Assembly: GCA_018402385.1 (NCBI GenBank)
Contig: JAGYJA010000011.1
Coordinates: forward strand, 186,001-250,000
Length of the DNA stretch: 64,000 nucleotides
Reading direction: 5' to 3'
From: Flavobacteriaceae bacterium
GTDB lineage: Bacteria > Bacteroidota > Bacteroidia > Flavobacteriales > Flavobacteriaceae
The notes beneath the pieces are model-generated. The model did not search any database, was not told the DNA's origin, and saw only the letters and a program-made list of their open reading frames with translations. The stretch's first letter is position 1. Every line of letters starts with the position of its first letter. Positions 55,466 through 63,064 of this stretch are shown in pieces. The translations under genes were made by a program, and so were the position numbers.

Positions 55466-57859
55466 CTAGTTACGTAAGGGTTTCCCCGTCTTCAACATAT
55501 GCTGTATTCGTTCCAGTGTTTTTCTTTCGGTACAAAGTGACAGGAAGGCTTCGCGTTCCAGGTCTAGGAGGTAGCGTTCACTAACTTCTGTTGCTTCCGA
55601 AAGATCTCCACCTGCCATTACATAAGCGAGTTTATCGGCGATTTTACGGTCATGCTCGCTAATGTATTTTCCGGCAACCATTTGGTCTGTACCCACGAGG
55701 AACATACCTAGCGCTTGTTTACCGAGTACTTTGATATCAGTTCTTTCAATAGGTCTTGTGTAACCGGCTTCTGCGAGTAACAACGCGTGTTTTTTCGCTT
55801 CAGCTAGTTGGCGGTCTTTGTTGACAACCACAACATCTTTTCCTTTTTGGAGGATACCCAAATCATAGGCTTCATAAGCTGAAGTGGCAACTTTGGCCAT
55901 TCCGATTGTTAAGAAATATTCTTGCAAAACATTTAATTCTACATCATTTTTTCTAAAGGTATCTGCAGCACGAACGGTCATTTCTTTTGAACCGGCTCCT
56001 CCCGGGATGACACCAACGCCAAATTCTACAAGACCGATATATGTTTCGGCGGCAGCCACTACTTTATCAGCGTGCATACTCATCTCACAGGCACCTCCCA
56101 GCGCCATTCCATGGGGAGCGACGATGACCGGGATAGAGGAGTAGCGTACACGCATAATGGTGTCTTGGAAGTATTTAATGGCCATATTGAGCTCGTCATA
56201 TTCCTGCTCTGCTGCCATCATAAAAATCATCCCAATGTTGGCGCCCACAGAGAAATTAGAAGCCTGATTGCCAATTACAAGTCCGTTATATTCTTTTTCA
56301 GCCAGGTCAATGGCTTTGTTGATACCGGCGAGAACGCCTTCACCGATGGTATTCATTTTTGAATTGAACTCCAGATTGATGATTCCATCGCCCAAATCCT
56401 GGATGTTTGCTTCTTTGTTGCTCCATACTTTTTTGCTTTCGCGGATGTTGTTCAGGATAATAAAGGCGTCCTGACCGGGGACTTTGGTTTGTTTTTTTGA
56501 TGGGATATCATAATAATAGGTAGCTCCATCTTTTACAGTGTAAAATGTTTTATTACCTGAAGCCAGCATTTCATTTACCCAGTCTGCTGCCTGAAGGCCT
56601 TCGGCTTTGATGAGTTCAAGTCCTTTTTCTACACCAATGGAGTCCCAGATTTCAAACGGACCGTTTTCCCAGCCGAAACCGGCTTTCATCGCGTCGTCTA
56701 TTTTGTAGAGTTCGTCTGAAATTTCAGGAATTCTGTTGGATACATAAGCAAACATACCGGCAAAGTTCTTGCGATAGAATTCGCCTGCCTTGTCATCTCC
56801 ATCAACCAATACCGGAAAGCGGTCAATGGGCTTGTCGATGGTTTTGGTTTTTTCAAGGGTGGCGAAGTTTGCTTTTTTGGTTGCTTTATATTCAAAGGTA
56901 TTTAAGTCAAGTTCAAGTATTTCTTTCCCTTCTTTTTTATAGAACCCTTGACCGGTTTTGCTTCCCAGCCATTTGTTTTCTACCATCTTTTCAATGAAAT
57001 CAGGTAATTTGAAGAGGTCGTGTGCTTCGTCGTTTGGGCAATTTTCATAAATACCGTTTGCTACGTGAACCAGTGTATCTAGTCCAACCACATCCACTGT
57101 GCGAAAGGTGGCTGACTTTGGACGACCAATAACCGGACCTGTGAGTTTATCGACTTCGGTGACAGTAAGCCCCATTTCTTTTACCTGATGGAAAAGGCTC
57201 TGGATACCGAAGATACCGATACGGTTTCCGATAAAGGCAGGGGTGTCTTTAGCTAAAACTGATGTTTTACCCAAGAATTTTTCACCATATTCACTTAAAA
57301 AGTCCAGTACTTGTTGAGAAGTATCAGGTCCCGGAATGATTTCAAAAAGTTTCAAATAGCGCGGCGGATTGAAAAAGTGGGTGCCGCAGAAGTGTTTTTT
57401 GAAATCTTCGCTACGGCCTTCATTCATAAACTTGATGGGAATACCCGACGTGTTTGAAGTGATGAGTGTGCCATGTGTGCGGTGTTTTTCCAAATTATCA
57501 AACACTTGTTTTTTGATGTCTAGTCGCTCAATGACTACTTCAATTATCCAATCGGCATCTTTTACTTTGGCGATGTCGTCTTCCAGGTTTCCTGTGGTGA
57601 TGCGGTTTACAAAACTCTTGTGGTACACCGGCGAAGGTTTTGATTTGACAGCGCTTTGCAGTGACTCGTTTACGATGCGGTTTCGAACCGCTTTGTCCTC
57701 AAGGGTCAGTCCTTTTTTCTTTTCGGTGTCAATCAGTTCGCGTGGAACGATGTCAAGCAAGAGCACTTCCACACCAATATTGGCAAAGTGCAGTGCTATA
57801 CCGCTTCCCATAATTCCGGAGCCGATGACAGCTACTTTGTTAATTCTACGTTTACTCAT
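55466..57859 (-). CDS. fadB: 3-hydroxyacyl-CoA dehydrogenase / enoyl-CoA hydratase fusion
   Basis: A 797-residue multifunctional beta-oxidation enzyme. The NAD-binding 3-hydroxyacyl-CoA dehydrogenase domain is N-terminal ('VAVIGSGIMGSGIALHFANI', 'HFFNPPRYLKLFEIIPG'), with the C-terminal dehydrogenase domains in the middle. The crotonase (enoyl-CoA hydratase) domain is at ~490-700 ('LVIGNQASNFSVGANIGMIF', 'APHGMALGGACEMSMHADKV', 'GLVEFGVGVIPGGAGSKEM'). This order is the reverse of E. coli FadB. Glutamates of the crotonase site are seen in 'ACEMS' and 'LVEFG'. The start overlaps the MarR gene by 8 bp, so they are cotranscribed. Confidence 0.94.
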   Translation of the reverse strand: MSKRRINKVAVIGSGIMGSGIALHFANIGVEVLLLDIVPRELIDTEKKKGLTLEDKAVRNRIVNESLQSAVKSKPSPVYHKSFVNRITTGNLEDDIAKVKDADWIIEVVIERLDIKKQVFDNLEKHRTHGTLITSNTSGIPIKFMNEGRSEDFKKHFCGTHFFNPPRYLKLFEIIPGPDTSQQVLDFLSEYGEKFLGKTSVLAKDTPAFIGNRIGIFGIQSLFHQVKEMGLTVTEVDKLTGPVIGRPKSATFRTVDVVGLDTLVHVANGIYENCPNDEAHDLFKLPDFIEKMVENKWLGSKTGQGFYKKEGKEILELDLNTFEYKATKKANFATLEKTKTIDKPIDRFPVLVDGDDKAGEFYRKNFAGMFAYVSNRIPEISDELYKIDDAMKAGFGWENGPFEIWDSIGVEKGLELIKAEGLQAADWVNEMLASGNKTFYTVKDGATYYYDIPSKKQTKVPGQDAFIILNNIRESKKVWSNKEANIQDLGDGIINLEFNSKMNTIGEGVLAGINKAIDLAEKEYNGLVIGNQASNFSVGANIGMIFMMAAEQEYDELNMAIKYFQDTIMRVRYSSIPVIVAPHGMALGGACEMSMHADKVVAAAETYIGLVEFGVGVIPGGAGSKEMTVRAADTFRKNDVELNVLQEYFLTIGMAKVATSAYEAYDLGILQKGKDVVVVNKDRQLAEAKKHALLLAEAGYTRPIERTDIKVLGKQALGMFLVGTDQMVAGKYISEHDRKIADKLAYVMAGGDLSEATEVSERYLLDLEREAFLSLCTERKTLERIQHMLKTGKPLRN

Positions 57860-58313
57860 ATTTTTTAAATACTAAATCGTTTGTATATATTTTTTTATTG
57901 GAAATCATTTCGTTGATGGCTTCAGTGACTTCAAAGAAGTGTTTCAGTTTTTCATCAGAAACTTCTTTTTTAATGGCTTCATTGAACTTAAGCACCCGGT
58001 CTTTTGAGAACTCTCTTTTTTCTTTACCAAAATCGGTTAAGTAAATAAGCACACCGCGTCCATCTTCAGGATTGGGTTTGCGAATGATCAGACCACGTTC
58101 TTCCATAGTTTTTAAGGTGCGCGATAAGCTGGTGGCTTCCATTCCCATTCTCGGGCCCAGTGCGGTAGATGGTGTACCTTCTTCAGGATCGATACTCAAA
58201 AGAGCAAAGCCGGTTGCCATGGTGCTTTCAAATTTTGTGGCTTGTTCATTATACATACGTGTAACGGCTTGCCAGGTGGTACGTAATGCGTAATCTATTG
58301 TGATATCTTTCAT
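57852..58313 (-). CDS. MarR family transcriptional regulator of the beta-oxidation operon
   Basis: A 153-residue winged-helix regulator: 'WQAVTRMYNEQATKFESTMA' (dimer helix), 'MGMEATSLSRTLKTMEERGL' (recognition helix) and 'IIRKPNPEDGRGVLIYLTDF' (wing). It is the first gene of the operon and overlaps the HAD/crotonase start by 8 bp. By analogy with other operon-leading MarR proteins it likely represses the operon until an acyl-CoA or similar ligand binds. A short palindrome 96 bp upstream of its ATG is a candidate operator. Confidence 0.92.
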   Translation of the reverse strand: MKDITIDYALRTTWQAVTRMYNEQATKFESTMATGFALLSIDPEEGTPSTALGPRMGMEATSLSRTLKTMEERGLIIRKPNPEDGRGVLIYLTDFGKEKREFSKDRVLKFNEAIKKEVSDEKLKHFFEVTEAINEMISNKKIYTNDLVFKKYE

Positions 58314-58397
58314 TCTTAATTTCTAGTAAAAAATCATGTTTTGTAATGTTACGGAAGCAGTAATTTCAACTATTTTTCTTTCCGAAATGTAAAGATA

Positions 58398-58420
58398 CAA
58401 AAATATACTATGCGTGCATA
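58398..58420 (-). promoter_or_regulatory. Promoter -7 element and candidate MarR operator
   Basis: On the minus strand, TATTTTTG (58405-58398) matches TAnnTTTG for the MarR/beta-oxidation operon. Directly upstream, 58409-58420 is TATGCGTGCATA, an inverted repeat (TATGC/GCATA) lying between the -7 and expected -33 positions, where repressor binding would block transcription. Confidence 0.5.
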
Positions 58421-58448
58421 ATAAATAGGTATTAAATTTTTGAAATCA

Positions 58449-58476
58449 AAAAAAACTCCTCTGGAGGGAGGAGTTT
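58449..58476 (-). terminator. Terminator of the 58497 membrane-protein gene
   Basis: AAACTCCTC and GAGGAGTTT arms are followed on the minus strand by a run of T. Confidence 0.8.
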
Positions 58477-58496
58477 GAGTGAATTAAATACTTTTT

Positions 58497-58888
58497 CTAT
58501 CCAAGTTTTCCGTTAATAGCTCCCATGATTGCACCAATAATTGCGGAGCTAACTATAGTTATAATTAAATCTAAAGCTGCCAATTCATATGTTGTTTCGG
58601 GCATCATGGCCATATTAAAAAAATTATAAAACAAGCCTAGAAATAAGCCAATCATGGCTCCTGCTTTTGCACCTGTTCCTGCTTTAGTAATTTGAGCCCA
58701 TTTATTAAAAATATAGGCAATAAACAGACCATAGGTTAAACAACCCAACAGGATATAAATCATCACTTGAGATGATGCTTCAGGTTGTGGGAAGAAATCT
58801 TTGAGGAGTATTCCATAAAACAACCATCCCAGGAGGTAATAAACGATTCCTCCAACAATTCCGGAAACTAAGAAATTTTTGTTTTCAT
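58497..58888 (-). CDS. Small four-helix membrane protein, start probably frameshifted
   Basis: The open frame from a TTG at 58823 gives 108 residues with hydrophobic segments 'MIYILLGCLTYGLFIAYIFN', 'AGAMIGLFLGLFYNFFNMAM' and 'LIITIVSSAIIGAIMGAING'. Upstream in the same frame 'NFLVSGIVGGIVYYLLGWLF' continues the protein, and an ATG at 58888 comes into frame if one A is added to the run at 58882-58885. The likely product is thus ~131 residues with four membrane helices. It resembles flavobacterial integral membrane proteins of unknown function (DUF1761-like appearance), but family assignment is uncertain. Confidence 0.7.
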
Positions 58889-59023
58889 TTTTTAGACATT
58901 TTTTGATTAGTTAACAATAAATGTACTAAAAAGATGATTATAAATTAATTTATGAAACCAAATATTGAAGATATGATTTGTGTTAGTGGATTGTGAGACG
59001 TGTTAAAACCGCTTAAAATAGAA

Positions 59024-60795
59024 TTAATTGTAAATTTTTTCATACAAATCTTTATACCGTTCTTTAACAACCCTGCGTTTTAATTTCATAGTGGGAGTGA
59101 GGTGACCGGCATCTACGGTCCACAACTCAGGGGTGAGTTCAAAGCGTTTTATTTTTTCCCATTTCCCAAAGCGTTCATTAAAGGTATCAACTTCTTCTTT
59201 AATACGTTCAATTACTTTTTCATTAGTACAAAGGTCTTCGAGGGAATTTCCTATGTCAATTTTTTTGCGTTTTGCCCATTCTTTTACGAAATCAAAACTG
59301 GGCTGTATAAAAGCAGCCGGCATTTTTTCACCATCACCAATCACCATTATTTGCTCAATAAACAGCGATTGTTTCATGGCATTTTCAAGCAACTGTGGAG
59401 CAATGTATTTTCCGCCGCTGGTTTTGAACATTTCTTTTTTTCGATCGGTAATTTTTAAGAAACCATCAGAATCTATTTCGCCAATGTCGCCGGTGTGAAA
59501 GTAATCACCAGTCATGACTTCAGCCGTTTTTTCCGGGTCTTTGTAGTAGCCCATCATTACATTGGGTCCTTTGCAGAGGATTTCACCGTCTTCTGCAATT
59601 TTAACTTCTACATTAGGAATTTTTTTCCAACAGTTCCTATTCTGAACAATCCGTTTCGCATATCATTTACCGAAATTACAGGAGAGGTTTCTGTGAGTCC
59701 ATATCCTTCCATCACGGGTATTCCTGCAGCAGCAAAAACACGTGCCAGGCGGGGTTGAAGAGCCGCACTTCCAGAAACCATTACTTCCAGTTCCCCACCC
59801 AAAGCTTCTTTCCATTTACTAAAAATAAGTTTGCGAGCGAGTTTGAGCTTGGTTTCATACCACCAGCCATTGGCACCATAGGGTTCATATTTTAAGCCCA
59901 ATTCAACTGCCCAGAAGAACAGGCTTTTTTTAATGCCGGTTAAATCGGTTCCTTTTGCATATATCTTGTCATATACTTTTTCGAGCAATCGTGGTACAAC
60001 TGACATTACATGAGGATTCACTTCTTTTAAATTGTCGCTTATTTTTTCAATAGACTCTGCAAAATAGATAGAAACAGAATGGTATTGATAGATGTACAAT
60101 ATCATACGTTCAAAAATATGACAGACAGGTAAAAAGCTCATAGCACGGGCTTTTCCTTCTTTTACTGGAATGCGCGGCGCACTATCAATCACATTTGAAA
60201 CGATATTTTTGTGGGAGAGCATTACACCCTTGGGCCTTCCTGTGGTTCCTGAAGTATAAATGATGGTAGCAAGATCCATTTCAAGTACCTCTTTTTTTCT
60301 GGACTCAACTTCTTCCTGATTGGAATCATCACTGCCCAGTGTGACAAGTTCTTCCCAGTTTTTACATCTGGTAATTGTGTCAAAAGAAAATACCTCTTTT
60401 AATTTAGGCACATTGTTTTTTATGGACATTACTTTGTCATAAACTTCTTGATCTGAAACAAAGCAATACATGGATTCAGAGTGATTTAAAATATATTCAT
60501 AGTCTTCTTCACTAATGGTGGGGTAAATGGGAATGGATTGAGCCCCTGTTTGCAATATGCCAATATCCATAATGCTCCACTCGGTACGATTGTTTGTGGA
60601 AATGAGTGCGATTTTATCGTTTTTGTTGATTCCCATTCTTAATAAACCTCGGGAAATTGCATTGGCTTTATCAATAAATTCCTGAGTTGAAGTTTTTACC
60701 CAGCTTGTACCATATTTGGTGACAAGGCAATCAGGCAGGTTGTTTTTTGACAGTTGGTAATAGGGGAAATCAAAAAGGCGGGTGATTTTATTCAT
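59024..60795 (-). pseudogene. Long-chain fatty acid--CoA ligase (AMP-forming), one frameshift
   Basis: Pieces 60795-59608 (395 aa) and 59557-59024 (177 aa) together make a normal ~590-residue acyl-CoA synthetase, which activates fatty acids for the neighbouring beta-oxidation enzymes. The AMP-binding P-loop is 'TIIYTSGTTGRPKGVMLSHK'; 'MEGYGLTETSPVIS' and 'HTGDIGEIDSDGFLKITDRK' complete the adenylation site. At 59630-59636 a run of seven T (A on the coding strand) should be eight to join 'GTVGKK' with 'IPNVEVKIAEDGEILC'. It is on the same strand as the beta-oxidation operon but separated by the membrane-protein gene. Confidence 0.9.
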
Positions 60796-60869
60796 GTGTT
60801 TCTTATTTGTAATGCAAAATAAGAAAATTTGATGGAGTTTTAAGTATATTGAAAAAAAAGTAGTTTTCT

Positions 60870-61298
60870 CTATGGGTTTGTTTGCATGGCCTCAAGGAAT
60901 GATTCTTTTTTTGCTCTGGAGATACTCACAATTTCATCGTTATTCATTACTATATAGCCGCCGTCTGCTTTTACATATTTTTTTACTTCTTTTAAATTGA
61001 TGAGGTAACTGTTGTGCACTCTCATAAATTGGTTTTCTATCAATAAACTTTCATATTCTTTTAAATGTTTACTCACTAACAGTTTTTTATGATTGTTTAA
61101 TACAAATGTTGTGTAAGAACCTCCGGCTTCACAGTATAAGATATCTGAAGTGTTTACAAATTCAAACCCTTCTGAGGTTGAAAGGCAAATTTTAGAAAGA
61201 CTGGGTTGTTTGATATTTTGTAACAGAGTCAAAAAAATACCTCCTAAAATAAATTTTATAAATGATCTACAGCATACTTGGAGTTTTATTATTTTCAT
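60870..61298 (-). CDS. LytTR DNA-binding domain protein lacking a receiver domain
   Basis: The open frame gives 142 residues. The conserved part begins at 'LTLLQNIKQPSLSKICLSTS' and is a complete LytTR domain ('FVNTSDILYCEAGGSYTTFV', 'FMRVHNSYLINLKEVKKYVK', 'VSISRAKKESF'). The first ~22 residues from ATG 61298 resemble nothing. A TTG at 61232 preceded by AGGAGG (minus strand, 7-base spacing) would give 120 residues. Normal LytTR response regulators have a ~120-residue receiver first; here none is in frame upstream. It may be a truncated regulator or a genuine LytTR-only protein. It is divergent from the EamA-like gene. Confidence 0.75.
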   Translation of the reverse strand: MKIIKLQVCCRSFIKFILGGIFLTLLQNIKQPSLSKICLSTSEGFEFVNTSDILYCEAGGSYTTFVLNNHKKLLVSKHLKEYESLLIENQFMRVHNSYLINLKEVKKYVKADGGYIVMNNDEIVSISRAKKESFLEAMQTNP

Positions 61299-61311
61299 TT
61301 AATAATGTCCT

Positions 61312-62112
61312 TTGGAAAAAAAACTTACAAATTTCAAATGTTTTTTTTTAGTAACCTACAGGGCTTTTTTTACAAGTAGTTTTTCATTTTTAATAATTTT
61401 ATTTTATTACAAAATACAACACTTTAATAATTCGGATATACTTAAAATTACTTTGGGCTCTTTACTGGGTGTTTTAGGCTTATTTTGTATGTTACATGTT
61501 TTAAAAAAAGAGTCACTACAGTGGATTGGTGTTTACAATTTGATAGGGGTTGTGTTTACTTCACTATACCTTTGGATTTTTGAAAAAATAAATTTATCAG
61601 AAACTCTTATTGGCATTTCTATAGTCATTATTGGGTTTGTTTTTTATATAGTTTCTAATCTAAATGGAAAAATGAGAATTGCTTTAAAACAACATTTGTT
61701 GTTACTGTTGATGATTTTATGTTTTTCACTTTCTTCAATAATCCATTGGAAAAATTTAACCAACGAAATAGCACCTGTCTTTATTATTGCCAATCAAGAG
61801 TTACTAGTTTTTACAGTAGGTTTAATTTTTACGTTAACGAAGTATCAAAAAAATGAATTTTTAAACTCAATTAAAAGTAAATTTTATAATGTTATGATAA
61901 TGAGTGTTGTTATTCTAGCAGCCATTTTATGTACCTTTTTAGGATTAAAAATTATCAACCCATTACTATCTGGATTGCTATTTTTAGCGAGTCCATTGAC
62001 TACTATTTTATTTAGCTCGCTTTTTTTTAAAGAACAGATTTCCCTTAAAAATTGGATTTCAATAATTGTAATTTGTATAGGTGCTTTTATGATTTATTTA
62101 CAAGGGTCATAA
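61312..62112 (+). CDS. EamA/DMT-like membrane transporter
   Basis: A ~266-residue protein with about nine to ten hydrophobic segments, ending 'LLFLASPLTTILFSSLFFKE', 'QISLKNWISIIVICIGAFMI'. That end is the typical closing repeat of EamA/drug-metabolite transporters. No ATG opens the frame; it starts with TTG at 61312. An ATG at 61335 (or 61305) would be in frame if the run of nine T at 61340 were eight, giving 'MFFLVTYRAFF'. A hidden homopolymer error near the start is thus possible. Sequence is markedly AT-rich. Substrate is unknown. Confidence 0.7.
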   Translation: MEKKLTNFKCFFLVTYRAFFTSSFSFLIILFYYKIQHFNNSDILKITLGSLLGVLGLFCMLHVLKKESLQWIGVYNLIGVVFTSLYLWIFEKINLSETLIGISIVIIGFVFYIVSNLNGKMRIALKQHLLLLLMILCFSLSSIIHWKNLTNEIAPVFIIANQELLVFTVGLIFTLTKYQKNEFLNSIKSKFYNVMIMSVVILAAILCTFLGLKIINPLLSGLLFLASPLTTILFSSLFFKEQISLKNWISIIVICIGAFMIYLQGS

Positions 62113-62197
62113 CAGTACCAATGCCAAAACTTGTTCTTGTAATAACATAAAGGTTATCACTTAAAAAAATGGAATCAATCAAATTGAAAACTTTGAC

Positions 62198-62581
62198 TTG
62201 ACACCATTGACTTATGATTATAAAATAGCTAAAGCTTTTTTTGATCAGGAACTACAAAAACGTTTTGGTGTAACTAAAAATATTAATAACGAAGTGTATG
62301 ATATTAAAATAGAAATGTCACCTGTATTAGCTGGTTTTATCAAAAATCATTTTTGGCATCCTAGTCAAAAATTTTCAAAAAAGAATAACAATTATAGTAT
62401 GCACATTAAATGTGGTATTAATAGAGAATTGATGGGATGGTTGTTTCAATGGATGTACAACATAAAAATTATTCAGCCCCCCATTCTTATTGATTACTAT
62501 CAAAAAACATTGGAAGAAATGCAAAAGAATAGTCTTTCAAAAAAACGACTGATGTACCGCAATATTTTTGAGACCAAATAA
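62198..62581 (+). pseudogene. C-terminal remnant of a WYL-domain transcriptional regulator
   Basis: A 127-residue frame matches only the C-terminal (WCX) part of YafY/WYL regulators: 'YDIKIEMSPVLAGFIKNHFW', 'HPSQKF', 'INRELMGWLFQWMYNIKIIQ', 'PPILIDYYQKTLEEM'. The N-terminal helix-turn-helix and the WYL core are missing. Matching residues extend slightly upstream in frame ('NGINQIENFDLTPLTYDYKI') until a stop near 62161. The gene is therefore probably a deletion remnant rather than a functional regulator. Confidence 0.7.
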
Positions 62582-63064
62582 ATTTTAAATTACTTGTATT
62601 TCTTGATAAATTTGAAATTTAAATAAGAAAAACTGATTTGCATTTGATTTTTTTCAGGCAATTATTATTCCTTGAATCATTAGCGTCCTAAACATTTTGT
62701 AAAGTTTGGGCAATGTATTGGTTTTATAAGCTCTTTTAGAAGTATTGATTATTTTAGGATTTTAGGACGCTGACTTAGGACTTCAAGACATACGACTTAG
62801 GACGCTCACTTTTTTTTAATTTATTGATATTCAGCGTTTTTATTTTTTAGTCTTACGTCTTAAGTCCCTCGGCCGCCATAGGCTTGCACGCTGTCGCAGA
62901 AGCTTTAGCGTAGGCGCCCGACGGCGATGCTTGTAATCTTAAGTCCAATATATAATTAGGACGCTATTGTCCTTGAAGATCGATTATTGACATCCTCATT
63001 TGTTTGCTTAAATTGTTTTTGAATTTAACTTCAAGAAAAATATTTTATCAAAATATATATTTTT
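62582..63064. other. Non-coding repeat island before purL
   Basis: No gene is supported in this ~480-bp stretch. It holds four copies of TTAGGACGCT (one inverted, at 62692-62701; direct at 62762, 62797 and 62956), the paired 32-bp repeats described separately and a GC-rich 64-bp insert. Confidence 0.6.
62772..62945. repeat. Empty MITE-like copy of the 32-bp inverted-repeat pair, with nested GC-rich insert
   Basis: The left repeat at 62772-62803 is closely related to 53045-53076. The right repeat is split: 62850-62866 plus 62931-62945, together exactly 32 bp and 25/32 complementary to the left. The split is filled by 62867-62930, 64 bp with 43 G or C, unlike its AT-rich surroundings. Only 46 bp separate the two repeats and no gene is present. 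Confidence 0.65.

Noticed and set aside
51306-57875. Many open frames of 60-170 residues on the plus strand opposite the beta-oxidation genes
   Set aside because: The minus-strand genes contain all family motifs; the opposite frames have none.
62100-62200. Short minus-strand frame (ending near 62105) that reads like the tail of a protein
   Set aside because: It is too short, has no start and matches no family with confidence.
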